A stretch of 64,000 nucleotides of DNA, taken from Streptomyces sp. YS415. Lineage in GTDB: Bacteria; Actinomycetota; Actinomycetes; Streptomycetales; Streptomycetaceae. The notes beneath the pieces were generated by a model. The model was not told the DNA's origin. It ran no database searches and saw only the letters and a program-made list of their open reading frames with translations. The position numbers and the translations under genes were made by a program. Every line of letters begins with the position of its first letter. The stretch's first letter is position 1. Positions 1-7,833 of the stretch are shown here, piece after piece. Location: positions 29,611 through 93,610 of the forward strand of contig NZ_JAMJFL010000030.1 in the NCBI RefSeq assembly GCF_023544665.1, given 5' to 3'.

Positions 1-1
1 G

Positions 2-94
2 ATGCCGCCGCTGAATCTCGGCGACGACGAGGTGGACGCGTTCCTCCGGGCGCTGCCCGGCGTTCTGGACGAGGCCCAAGGGGTGGATGGATGA
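2..94 (+). CDS. argD: Acetylornithine aminotransferase, C-terminal end (partial)
   Basis: Only the last 30 codons lie in the window, ending in TGA at 92-94. The residues LNLGDDEVDAFLRALPGVLD resemble the C-terminus of actinobacterial ArgD, a PLP enzyme of arginine biosynthesis. The argR gene follows at once, the usual end of the Streptomyces argCJBDR operon. The call rests on this short tail plus context, so it is an inference. Confidence 0.7.
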   Translation: MPPLNLGDDEVDAFLRALPGVLDEAQGVDG

Positions 95-113
95 GCCGGA
101 GAATGAGACGACG

Positions 114-656
114 ATGAGTCAGGCGCAGGATCACGAGCACGCGGGCGCCGGGCCTGCCGTACCGCAGACCCGGACCGCCCGCCACCGCCGGATCGTGGAC
201 ATCCTCAACCGGCAGCCGGTGCGGTCGCAGAGTCAGCTGGCGAAACTGCTGGCGGACGACGGGCTGACGGTGACGCAGGCGACGCTGTCCCGGGACCTGG
301 ACGAGCTGAACGCGGTCAAGATCCGCAACAACGACGGTGACCTGATCTACGCGGTGCCCAGCGAGGGGGGATTCCGCACCCCCCGGGCTCCGCTGGGGGA
401 GTCGGCGAAGGAAGAGCGGATGCGGCGGCTGTCGCAGGAGCTGCTGATCTCGGCGGAGGCCTCGGCGAACCTCGTGGTCCTGCGGACCCCTCCGGGGGCG
501 GCGCAGTTCCTGGCGTCGGCGATCGACCAGGCGGAACTGCACGACATCCTGGGCACGATCGCCGGTGACGACACATTGCTGCTGATCAGCCGGGAGCCGA
601 CGGGGGGTCAGGCGCTGGCGGAGCATCTGCTGCGGTTGGCTCAGAACGGGCACTGA
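114..656 (+). CDS. argR: Arginine repressor ArgR
   Basis: 180-aa ArgR-family regulator. It binds ARG-box operators as a hexamer with L-arginine as co-repressor. The N-terminal winged helix-turn-helix is clear (RHRRIVDILNRQPVRSQSQL, then TQATLSRDLDEL). The C-terminal oligomerisation/arginine-binding domain carries the PPGAAQFLASAID and GTIAGDDTLLLI motifs. Length fits the family. I chose the ATG at 114 (MSQAQ) because the family starts there; GGAGA lies 12 nt upstream. An in-frame ATG at 87 would overlap the argD stop by 8 nt and remains possible. Either way it is translated from the arg operon message. Its likely targets include the palindromes upstream of argH at 6107-6132. Confidence 0.96.
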   Translation: MSQAQDHEHAGAGPAVPQTRTARHRRIVDILNRQPVRSQSQLAKLLADDGLTVTQATLSRDLDELNAVKIRNNDGDLIYAVPSEGGFRTPRAPLGESAKEERMRRLSQELLISAEASANLVVLRTPPGAAQFLASAIDQAELHDILGTIAGDDTLLLISREPTGGQALAEHLLRLAQNGH

Positions 657-674
657 GAGGGGCGGTGCCTGCGC

Positions 675-1475
675 TCAGCCGAGTCGCGCGGCCAGACCGC
701 CCGTGCACCGCACCTCGTCGCCCGCCGTGATCAGCAGGGCCTCCACGCCGGGCAGCGCCTCCAGCCAGCGCAGGGCGTCCCGGGAACCCATGGCGAACGC
801 GGCGGTGGCCCAGCAGTCGGCCCAGGTCACCGTGGGGGCCACCACCGTCACCGCCACCAGGTCCGTCACCGCCGAGCGGCCGGTGCGGGGGTCCACGATG
901 TGCGCGCCCCGCTCCGCCGTCCCGGAGGTCGCCACCGCCAGTTCCGCAGCGCCCGCCGCCGAGATCACCGCCGCCAGGCCGCCCGGGCGCAGGGGGTCGG
1001 ACACCCCCACCCGCCACGGCCGCTCCGGACCGGGCACCCCCAGCAGCTGCACATCCCCGCCGCCGTTGACGCTCACCCCGCTCGCCCCGGCCTCCGCCAG
1101 CCGCCGGGCCGCCCGTTCGACCGCCCACCCCTTCACGATCCCGGTGGGATCGAGCCGGCCCTCGTACGACGTGCTGAACCAGCCGTCGCTGAGCCGGGCC
1201 GCCTCCTCGCCCAGCGCGAGGACCGCGGACACCTCGGGTGAGCACTCCGCGAGCGTCAGCTCCCCGCGGCCCAGCCGGGAGATCTCGCTGTCCTCCCGGT
1301 AGGTGCTGAACACCTCGTCGACCCGGTGCAGCCCGGCCACCGCCTCCGCGAGCGCCGCACGCACCGCCTCCGGGTCCCCGCCACGGACGTCGAAGGAGAA
1401 GACGGTCCCCATGACCTCCTCCGCGTGACGCACCGCGAGGGGGGCCTGCGCCGGATCGGTCACCGACTCAGCCAC
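675..1475 (-). CDS. apbE: FAD:protein FMN transferase (ApbE family)
   Basis: 266-aa ApbE-type flavin transferase, which moves FMN from FAD onto a Thr of exported FMN-binding domains. Visible motifs are DPTGIVKGWAVE, the NGGGDVQ loop, and ATSGTAERGAHIVDPRTG followed by ADCWATAAFAMG. I see no clear signal peptide, so it may act in the cytoplasm or need another export route. The GTG start at 1475 overlaps the stop of the upstream FMN-binding gene by 8 nt (GTGGCTGA), so the two are translationally coupled. The neighbour contains two SGAT-type acceptor motifs and is the obvious substrate. Confidence 0.92.
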   Translation of the reverse strand: MAESVTDPAQAPLAVRHAEEVMGTVFSFDVRGGDPEAVRAALAEAVAGLHRVDEVFSTYREDSEISRLGRGELTLAECSPEVSAVLALGEEAARLSDGWFSTSYEGRLDPTGIVKGWAVERAARRLAEAGASGVSVNGGGDVQLLGVPGPERPWRVGVSDPLRPGGLAAVISAAGAAELAVATSGTAERGAHIVDPRTGRSAVTDLVAVTVVAPTVTWADCWATAAFAMGSRDALRWLEALPGVEALLITAGDEVRCTGGLAARLG

Positions 1476-2280
1476 CGGCCTGGTCCAGCGCCGACTGCAG
1501 CGACTGCTTGTAGCCGTTGCTGGTGTACGTGGCCCCGGACACCGCGTCGATGTCGGCGCTCCCGGCCGCCACGGCCGCGGCGTTCAGCTTCGGCACGGCA
1601 TTGCCGTTGATCCGCGTACTCTGCCCGCCGCTCGGCGACTGCACGGCCTCCGCCGCCGTGATCTTCCCGCCGCTCACGGTGATCCGCACCTGCACGGGCC
1701 CGTACTCCGTCGTCACCGTCTCCCCGGTGACCGTACGCTCGGCGGCCTCGGCGGACCCCCCGCCCTCGGGAGCGCCTCCGGCCTCGGCGGAACCGCCGGT
1801 CCCGGAGTCACCGGCATCGGCGCCACCCGCCGCCTTCTCCATCTTGTCCAGCGCCGACTGCAGCGACTGCTTGTACCCGCTGCTGGTATACGTGGCCCCG
1901 GACACCGCGTCGATGTCCGCGCTCTGGGTCGCGAGCGCCGCCCGGTTCAGCCGGGGCACCGCGGTCTCGGTGACCTGGGTACTGCGGCCACCGCTGGGCG
2001 CCTGCACGGCCTCCACGTCGGTGACCTTGCCGCCGCTGACGGTCAGCCGTACCTGCACGGGCCCGTACTGCGTCCGCACCGCGTCCCCGGTGACGGTGCC
2101 CGCCCGGTCCGCGCTGCCGCCCTGCGCGGCCTCCTGGGCCGCCGCGGTCTGCTGCGGGGCCGCGCTGCCCGCCGCCGACGCCGGGTCGGACGCCGGCTTC
2201 AGCGACAGCAGCAGCACGATCCCGGACACGGTGGCGGCGCCCGCGAGCACGGCACGCCGGATGGGGTGAGTCTTCCTCAT
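1468..2280 (-). CDS. Membrane-anchored protein with two FMN-binding domains
   Basis: 270 aa. An N-terminal hydrophobic segment (about residues 8-28, AVLAGAATVSGIVLLLSL) anchors or exports it. Two similar FMN-binding domains follow at about residues 62-145 and 185-268, joined by a Gly/Ser/Ala/Glu linker. Each ends in DAVSGATYTS followed by S or N and GYKQSLQSALD. In this family the Thr of SGAT receives FMN covalently through a phosphoester bond, so the protein should carry two flavins outside the membrane. It starts 29 nt after the ferric-reductase-like gene and overlaps apbE, consistent with an electron relay: reductase, then flavoprotein, then an external acceptor. The acceptor is unknown. 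The start ATG at 2280 (MRKTH) directly precedes the hydrophobic segment. Confidence 0.9.
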   Translation of the reverse strand: MRKTHPIRRAVLAGAATVSGIVLLLSLKPASDPASAAGSAAPQQTAAAQEAAQGGSADRAGTVTGDAVRTQYGPVQVRLTVSGGKVTDVEAVQAPSGGRSTQVTETAVPRLNRAALATQSADIDAVSGATYTSSGYKQSLQSALDKMEKAAGGADAGDSGTGGSAEAGGAPEGGGSAEAAERTVTGETVTTEYGPVQVRITVSGGKITAAEAVQSPSGGQSTRINGNAVPKLNAAAVAAGSADIDAVSGATYTSNGYKQSLQSALDQAGG

Positions 2281-2309
2281 CGCTCCTACAGCTCCTGAAG
2301 TCCCGTCGC

Positions 2310-3692
2310 TCACATCTCGAACGACTCGTGATGGATGCGGCGGGCGGGCACTCCCGCGCCGCGCAGTGCTTCGTAGACGGACTGCGCGAAGCCGGGCGGC
2401 CCGCACATGAAGACGTCGTGCTGGTCGATGTCCGGCAGCTTCTGCTGCAGCCGCTCGGCCGAGATGTCGGGGCGTTCGCCGTCCGGGCTGTTGACCGCGT
2501 ACATCAGCCGCGCCCCGCGCTCCTCGGCGATGGCGGCGAGCTCGTCCCACAGGGCCAGGTCCTGGGTGCTGTTGGCCCGGTAGAGCAGGGTGATGTCGCC
2601 GGACGCGCCGGGCAGGGTCTCGAACAGCGCCCGCATCGGCGTGATCCCCACCCCGCCCGCCACCAGCAGCACCTTGCCCCGGCTGCGCCGCTGCGCGGTG
2701 AGCGCCCCGTAGGGGCCCTCCGCCCACACCTTGGTGCCGGGCTCCAGCTCGCGCAGCCGTTCGCTGTGGTCGCCGATCGCCTTGACGGTGATGCGGAGCA
2801 TGTCGGGGCGGGGCGCCGCCGACAGCGAGTAGGGGTGGGAGCTGAACCGCATGCCCGGCGCCAGGAACCGCCAGCGGAAGAACTGCCCGGCCTCCGCGCC
2901 CATCCGGTGCAGCCTGCGCCCGCCGATCAGCACCGACACCACGCCCGGGGTCTCCTCGATCACCGCCTCCACGTACAGCCGGTGGCGCAGGTTGAGGCGG
3001 ATGGGGGTCAGGATCCGGTACCAGACCACCAGCGCGGTGACAGCGCCGTACAGGCCGTACCAGAAGGTCTTCGCGGAGGGTTCCACGGCGAACTCGTTGC
3101 CGGTGGTGATCTGGTGCCAGAAGGTCAGGTACACCGCCGCGTACGTCAGCAGGTGCACGTGGTACCAGGTGTCGTACGGGATCCTGCGGCGCACGCCGCC
3201 GATCGACAGGAACGCGATCAGGAACAGCAGTCCGGTGCCGATGGCCGCCTTGCCCATGTCCGGCAGCGTGTTGATGGAGTCGACGGTCTGCTGGACGATG
3301 TCGCCGAGCGTCCTGCCCGCCTGGAGCGCGTACGCCCACATGATGAGGAAGACGTGCGCGACGACCAGGCAGATCGTGTAGCGGCCGCTCATCGCGTGCC
3401 AGCGCGCGACCCGGTCGGAGCCGACCCGCCGCTCCAGCGCGGGCACCCGTGCCATCTGGAGCACGACGAGCGCCATCAGGTAGCCGGCGAGCAGACCGGT
3501 GATCCGGCCGGCGGCGAGGATCCTGGCGGTGTTGTCCGCGAGGGACGGGGTGTTGTCCCACCACAGCCACAGCACCGCCGCCGCGCCGGCCCACAGCGCG
3601 ATCACCAGCGGGACGGCCGGGGAGCGGCGCGGGCGGATGCGGCGCATCGTCTGGCGGCGGGCTGCACGGCCGCCTGCGAGCGTGGTGGTCAC
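2310..3692 (-). CDS. Ferric-reductase-like transmembrane NAD(P)H oxidoreductase
   Basis: About 460 aa. The first half is a ferric-reductase-like membrane domain with several helices and histidines placed as heme ligands (YTICLVVAHVFLIMWAYAL, WYHVHLLTYAAVYLTFWHQ). The second half is a ferredoxin-NADP-reductase-type module, with an FAD-binding HPYSLSAAP motif, an NAD(P) motif LLVAGGVGITPM and a C-terminal MFCGPPGFAQ. It should pass electrons from cytosolic NAD(P)H through heme across the membrane. I start it at GTG 3692 because GGAGGA lies just upstream; a TTG at 3713 is also open. It is followed after 29 nt by the double FMN-binding protein, its likely electron acceptor. Confidence 0.88.
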   Translation of the reverse strand: MTTTLAGGRAARRQTMRRIRPRRSPAVPLVIALWAGAAAVLWLWWDNTPSLADNTARILAAGRITGLLAGYLMALVVLQMARVPALERRVGSDRVARWHAMSGRYTICLVVAHVFLIMWAYALQAGRTLGDIVQQTVDSINTLPDMGKAAIGTGLLFLIAFLSIGGVRRRIPYDTWYHVHLLTYAAVYLTFWHQITTGNEFAVEPSAKTFWYGLYGAVTALVVWYRILTPIRLNLRHRLYVEAVIEETPGVVSVLIGGRRLHRMGAEAGQFFRWRFLAPGMRFSSHPYSLSAAPRPDMLRITVKAIGDHSERLRELEPGTKVWAEGPYGALTAQRRSRGKVLLVAGGVGITPMRALFETLPGASGDITLLYRANSTQDLALWDELAAIAEERGARLMYAVNSPDGERPDISAERLQQKLPDIDQHDVFMCGPPGFAQSVYEALRGAGVPARRIHHESFEM

Positions 3693-3767
3693 GGTTCCTC
3701 CGGGGACGGACAAGGGGGAGTGGCGTGGTCCCTCGGCCCAGAGGTACGTGCGGGGCGGCCGGTGTGT

Positions 3768-4463
3768 TCAGTACCGGGTGATCGCGGTCGCTCCGCTCGT
3801 CGTTCCGATGGCGATGTGCGGCTTTCGGCCCGGATCGGCCCACCGCAGGATCCGCCTCATGTCCTCGGCGGGCACGGACACGCAACCGGCCGTCGCACCC
3901 CGCCCGTGGACGTGCAGGAAGATCCCCGCGCCCCGGCCGCGCACCGGCTGCGCGTAGTTGAAGCCGATGACGAGGGCGTGCGCGTACTGGCCGGTGTAGG
4001 TGATCAGATGCTCGGACTCGGCGGCCCGGCAGTCCGCCGGGCGGGGTTCGGTCCACCGGTTGTAGGAGCGCGAGTCGTTGTCCTGGCACCACCAGGAATC
4101 CCGGTGCACCGGGCGGTACGTGTACGCCGTCCCGTCCGGCGCCGCCTTGATCCCGAAGGCGTACGGCAGGTCGTACAGCCCCGTGGGGGTGGTGCTGGTG
4201 CCCTGGCGGCGCGTGGCGCCCTCGGCCAGGCCGTTCGCCCCGAAGCGGGCGTCGGCGGAACCGGACTGCACCCAGCGGCCGTCCCGCAGGTCCCACCAGG
4301 TGAGCGTGCCGGTGGTGGCGCCGGTCCGCGCGGCGACGGCGGTGATCAGCTGGGTGCCGCCGCCGGTGTCCGCCATCCGCTCCGGCAGCGGCGGGTCGTC
4401 GGCGGGCGCGGCACCGAGCACGAGGAGGGAGGCGAGGGCGAGGGCGACGACACCGGGGCGCAT
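3768..4463 (-). CDS. Secreted YkuD-like (L,D-transpeptidase fold) protein
   Basis: 231 aa with a signal peptide (VVALALASLLVLGAAPA). The C-terminal half contains HVHGRGATAGCVSVP, which matches the H...[ST]xGC catalytic signature of YkuD domains, with Cys as nucleophile. Such proteins crosslink peptidoglycan or attach proteins to it, but this subtype (with a WWCQDNDSRSYNRW segment) is not well characterised, so the exact reaction is uncertain. Its start is 3 nt after the stop of the PNPOx-like gene, and it precedes the reductase gene by 75 nt, so it may belong to the same operon. Confidence 0.75.
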   Translation of the reverse strand: MRPGVVALALASLLVLGAAPADDPPLPERMADTGGGTQLITAVAARTGATTGTLTWWDLRDGRWVQSGSADARFGANGLAEGATRRQGTSTTPTGLYDLPYAFGIKAAPDGTAYTYRPVHRDSWWCQDNDSRSYNRWTEPRPADCRAAESEHLITYTGQYAHALVIGFNYAQPVRGRGAGIFLHVHGRGATAGCVSVPAEDMRRILRWADPGRKPHIAIGTTSGATAITRY

Positions 4464-4466
4464 GGC

Positions 4467-5054
4467 TCAGACCGTAGACGGCGGCAGCGGCAACGGCAGC
4501 CCGGGCAGGCCGTCCAGGCTGGTGGCGATGTGCTCCTTCTTGGTGAAGTAGGCGTTCAGCGACTCGTCGTCCTCGCGGGCGAACCGCTTCTCGTGCAGAT
4601 CGCGCTCGTCGTCGTACGACAGGAAGGGCACCGCGTATCCGCAGGTGTCCCGGACGAGTTCGGCCGTCACCACGATGATCGCGCGCAGGCCGTGCGGGCC
4701 CGGGTCGATGTCGGGGAAGTGGGCCAGGAGTGCGGGGAAGCGGGGGTCGTCGCGGAAGACCGGCTCGCCGCGGCCGTGCACCCGGACGATGTTGGGCGGG
4801 CCCTGGAAGGCGCACCACATGAGGGTGATCCGGCCGTTCTCCCGCAGATGCGCGATGGTCTCCGCGTTGGACCCGGCGAAGTCCAGATAGGCCACGGTCC
4901 GTTCGTCGAGGACCGCGAAGGAGCCCTTGAGGCCCTTGGGGGAGAGGTTGACCGTGCCGTCCTCCGCGAGGGGCGCGGTGGCGGTGAAGAAGAGGGGTTG
5001 GGCCTCGATGAAGGTGCGGAGCCTGCCGTCTATGCGCTCATAAGTCTTTCCCAT
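4467..5054 (-). CDS. Pyridoxamine 5'-phosphate oxidase family protein
   Basis: 195 aa. The split-barrel flavin-binding fold is suggested by LFFTATAPLAEDGTVNLSPKG, then YLDFAGSNAETIAHLRENGRITLMWCAF and PNIVRVHGRG. Members bind FMN or F420 and reduce or oxidise varied substrates; this is not the true PdxH, which has other conserved C-terminal residues. It is the first gene of the reverse-strand group running to apbE, and the next gene starts 3 nt later. The substrate cannot be deduced. Confidence 0.82.
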   Translation of the reverse strand: MGKTYERIDGRLRTFIEAQPLFFTATAPLAEDGTVNLSPKGLKGSFAVLDERTVAYLDFAGSNAETIAHLRENGRITLMWCAFQGPPNIVRVHGRGEPVFRDDPRFPALLAHFPDIDPGPHGLRAIIVVTAELVRDTCGYAVPFLSYDDERDLHEKRFAREDDESLNAYFTKKEHIATSLDGLPGLPLPLPPSTV

Positions 5055-5168
5055 GATTCATGATTATGCGGGCAGGTATTTCGCTTGTCTAAGGAATTCT
5101 TGGCTCCGCCGCCCGGTCATGGCCGCCCCGGCCGGCGTGCAACGGGGCGGCCATGACTGCCTGTCACG

Positions 5169-5981
5169 TCACTGGTCGAGCGTGCAGGCGGCCAGGGCGC
5201 CGAGACCTTGGGGCTTGTCCGCGGTGCGGCCGATGGAGATGGCGATGCGGTCGATGGCGGCGGTGCGCTTGCTCGCCAGGGGGCCGAGGATGGCGTTCTG
5301 GACGAAGTTGGGTCCGCCTTGGCCGACGGTTTCGGTGAGGCGTTTGTTGGCCTCGTCGATCTGGGTCTGTAGGAGGGCGAGGTTCCGGTCGACCTCGGCC
5401 CGTGCGGTGGCCGGGACCGCGGGGAGCTCGGAGGCGACGTCCGGGCAGCTGATGGTGCCGGGGCCGGTGCCGGTGTCGCCCTCTTCCTCCGGGGCGGTCA
5501 CCGGGGGAGTGGCCTCGACCTCCTCCCCGGTGTCGGCGGAGCCGTCGGCGTTCAGTGTGCAGGCGGCCAGGGCGCCGAGACCTTGGGGCTTGTCCGCGGT
5601 GCGGCCGATGGAGATGGCGATGCGGTCGATGGCGGCGGTGCGCTTGCTCGCCAGGGGGCCGAGGATGGCGTTCTGGACGAAGTTGGGTCCGCCTTGGCCG
5701 ACGGTTTCGGTGAGGCGTTTGTTGGCCTCGTCGATCTGGGTCTGCAGGAGGGCGAGGTTCCGGTCGACCTCGGCCCGTGCGGTGGCCGGGACCGCGGGGA
5801 GCTCGGAGGCGACGTCCGGGCAGCTGATGGTGCCGGGGCCGGCCAGGGTGCGGGCGTCGCTCGCGGGTGTCTCCCCGGCGAGCGCGGAGTTGACGATCAC
5901 CGCTCCGGACAGCGCCAGCGCGGCGGCGCCGCCGATCAGCGCGACACGACGCTTGCGGTACTTCGGAAGAGCCCTGGACAT
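5169..5981 (-). CDS. Secreted protein with two nearly identical ~95-aa repeats, function unknown
   Basis: 270 aa. Residues 1-36 look like a signal peptide (KRRVALIGGAAALALSGAVIV). Two copies of a unit of about 95 residues follow, starting GPGTISCPDVASELPAVPA and ending LGALAACTL, separated by an acidic linker (ADTGEEVEATPPVTAPEEEGD). Each unit has two cysteines, one near each end, which could form a disulfide, and is mostly predicted helix (EVDRNLALLQTQIDEANKRL). At protein level the units are identical over the repeat. I do not recognise a named family. It is divergent from argH with about 290 nt between them. Confidence 0.85.
   Translation of the reverse strand: MSRALPKYRKRRVALIGGAAALALSGAVIVNSALAGETPASDARTLAGPGTISCPDVASELPAVPATARAEVDRNLALLQTQIDEANKRLTETVGQGGPNFVQNAILGPLASKRTAAIDRIAISIGRTADKPQGLGALAACTLNADGSADTGEEVEATPPVTAPEEEGDTGTGPGTISCPDVASELPAVPATARAEVDRNLALLQTQIDEANKRLTETVGQGGPNFVQNAILGPLASKRTAAIDRIAISIGRTADKPQGLGALAACTLDQ
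5182..5467. repeat. Direct repeat copy A inside the secreted repeat protein
   Basis: This 286-bp block recurs at 5557-5842, offset by exactly 375 bp, which keeps the reading frame. I find one mismatch (t at 5370 versus c at 5745). The repeat encodes the C-terminal unit of the reverse-strand gene. Confidence 0.97.
5557..5842. repeat. Direct repeat copy B inside the secreted repeat protein
   Basis: Second copy of the 286-bp block at 5182-5467 with one base difference. It encodes the N-terminal unit. The 89 bp between copies encode the acidic linker. Confidence 0.97.
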
Positions 5982-6106
5982 GCGGAAGCCTCACTCGGGT
6001 CGGGGGTGTTCGCTCGGGGATCTCGTGACGAACGCGGCGCCTGCGTCCGCCGAGAGATACGGGAAAGCGATTTCCCCCGTTCAACACCCGACTGAATTGA
6101 CGAATC

Positions 6107-6132
6107 ATGCAGAGTTCTGCATACTCATGCAT
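6107..6132. promoter_or_regulatory. Tandem ARG-box-like palindromes upstream of argH
   Basis: Two overlapping perfect inverted repeats: ATGCAG-AGTT-CTGCAT (6107-6122) and TGCAT-ACTC-ATGCA (6118-6131). Both have the TGxA(T)-N4-(A)TxCA layout with a 4-nt spacer that ArgR operators show. They lie about 143 nt before the argH start, and argR itself is in the window. The assignment is inferred from layout and context. Confidence 0.62.
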
Positions 6133-6274
6133 GTTCGTCGCCGAAGATCGCCGCCCGGCGCGACCCGTCCTCACCGGCCCGGGCGCCCTGACCGGCCCCG
6201 CCCCCGACGGCCGCCTCCCCGTTCACGCCACGGGGAGGCGGTGCCCCATCCAGACCCTTCGAGGAGCACACCAA

Positions 6275-7705
6275 GTGAGCAGCAACAGCGGAGACGTCCG
6301 GCTCTGGGGCGCACGGTTCGCCGACGGGCCCGCCGAGGCCCTGGCCAGGCTGTCCGCCTCGGTCCACTTTGACTGGCGGCTCGCGCCGTACGACATCGCC
6401 GGCTCGCGTGCCCACGCGCGCGTGCTGCACAAGGCGGGACTGCTCTCCGACGACGAGCTGACGCGGATGCTCGCCGGGCTCGACCAGCTGGCCGCGGACG
6501 TCGCCGACGGCTCCTTCGTCGGCACCCTCGCCGACGAGGACGTGCACACCGCCCTCGAGCGGGGCCTGCTGGAGCGCCTGGGCCCCGACCTCGGCGGCAA
6601 GCTCCGCGCGGGCCGCTCCCGGAACGACCAGGTGGCGACCCTGTTCCGGATGTACCTGCGGGACCAGGCGCGCAGCATCGCCGGTCTGATCGCCGACCTC
6701 CAGGACGCCCTGATCGGCCTGGCGGAGGCCCACCCGGACGTGGCGATGCCCGGCCGCACCCATCTCCAGCACGCCCAGCCGGTGCTCTTCGCCCACCATG
6801 TCCTCGCCCATGTGCAGGCGCTGTCCCGGGACGCCGAGCGGCTGCGCCAGTGGGACGCGCGCACGGCCGTGTCGCCGTACGGCTCGGGCGCGCTGGCCGG
6901 TTCCTCCCTCGGCCTGGACCCGGAGGCGGTCGCCGCCGACCTCGGTTTCGAGCACGGCTCGGTCGCCAACTCGATCGACGGCACGGCCTCCCGTGACTTC
7001 GTCGCGGAGTTCGCCTTCATCACCGCGATGATCGGCGTGAACCTCTCCCGGATCGCCGAGGAGATCATCATCTGGAACACGAAGGAGTTCTCCTTCGTGA
7101 CCCTGCACGACGCCTTCTCCACCGGCTCGTCGATCATGCCGCAGAAGAAGAACCCGGACATCGCGGAGCTGGCGCGCGGCAAGTCGGGCCGGCTGATCGG
7201 CAACCTGACGGGCCTGCTGGCGACCCTCAAGGCGCTGCCGCTCGCGTACAACCGCGACCTCCAGGAGGACAAGGAGCCGGTCTTCGACTCCTGCGACCAG
7301 CTCGACGTCCTGCTCCCCGCCTTCACCGGCATGATCGCCACGCTCACGGTCCACCGGGAGCGGATGGAGGAGCTGGCCCCGGCGGGCTTCTCCCTCGCCA
7401 CCGACGTGGCCGAATGGCTGGTCAAGCAGGGCGTCCCGTTCAGGGTCGCGCACGAGGTGGCCGGTGCCTGCGTCAAGGCCGCCGAGGCGGACGGCAAGGA
7501 ACTGGACGAGCTGACGGACGAGCAGTTCGCGAAGATCTCCGAGCACCTGACCCCCGAGGTCCGCTCCGTCCTGAACGTCCCCGGCGCCCTGGCCTCCCGC
7601 GACGGCCGCGGCGGCACGGCGCCGAGCGCGGTGGCGACCCAGCTGGCGGAGATCAAGGCGGACGTGGCGGCACAGCACGACTGGGCGACGGCGAAGCAGG
7701 CCTGA
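6275..7705 (+). CDS. argH: Argininosuccinate lyase
   Basis: 476 aa, the last enzyme of arginine biosynthesis: argininosuccinate to arginine plus fumarate. Motifs of the fumarase/aspartase superfamily are clear: RLWGARFADGP at the N-terminus, LRAGRSRNDQVAT, GRTHLQHAQPVLFAHH and the signature GSSIMPQKKNPD, whose mobile loop carries the catalytic Ser. I use the GTG at 6275 because GAGGAG sits 8 nt upstream and the protein then begins SSNSGDVRLWG as in relatives. The frame is open upstream to 6107 but those residues are atypical. It stands alone, away from the argCJBDR operon, and is probably controlled by ArgR through the palindromes at 6107-6132. Confidence 0.97.
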   Translation: MSSNSGDVRLWGARFADGPAEALARLSASVHFDWRLAPYDIAGSRAHARVLHKAGLLSDDELTRMLAGLDQLAADVADGSFVGTLADEDVHTALERGLLERLGPDLGGKLRAGRSRNDQVATLFRMYLRDQARSIAGLIADLQDALIGLAEAHPDVAMPGRTHLQHAQPVLFAHHVLAHVQALSRDAERLRQWDARTAVSPYGSGALAGSSLGLDPEAVAADLGFEHGSVANSIDGTASRDFVAEFAFITAMIGVNLSRIAEEIIIWNTKEFSFVTLHDAFSTGSSIMPQKKNPDIAELARGKSGRLIGNLTGLLATLKALPLAYNRDLQEDKEPVFDSCDQLDVLLPAFTGMIATLTVHRERMEELAPAGFSLATDVAEWLVKQGVPFRVAHEVAGACVKAAEADGKELDELTDEQFAKISEHLTPEVRSVLNVPGALASRDGRGGTAPSAVATQLAEIKADVAAQHDWATAKQA

Positions 7706-7707
7706 GG

Positions 7708-7727
7708 GGCGCGGGGAACCGCGCGCC
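7708..7727 (+). terminator. Small GC hairpin after argH
   Basis: GCGCGG-ggaa-CCGCGC follows the argH stop within a few bases. The stem is short and has no T-tract, so it is a weak candidate. Confidence 0.3.
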
Positions 7728-7833
7728 GAGCCGCGACGCGCCCGCACTCGCCGGGTCACCCCGCTCCCGCGCGAAGGTCATCGCGGGTTTACGTTGGTCG
7801 GAGCCGTACCGGAACGACCGAACGGAGCCCGCG

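Noticed and set aside
1468..4818. 1116-aa minus-strand open frame
   Set aside because: Only its last 270 codons (the FMN-binding protein) are real. The rest is the wrong frame of the YkuD-like and reductase genes.
2328..5063. 911-aa plus-strand open frame
   Set aside because: It runs antisense through the FRE, YkuD and PNPOx genes, which have clear motifs; its product is a low-complexity Arg/Gly/Val/Ala mixture typical of a high-GC shadow frame.
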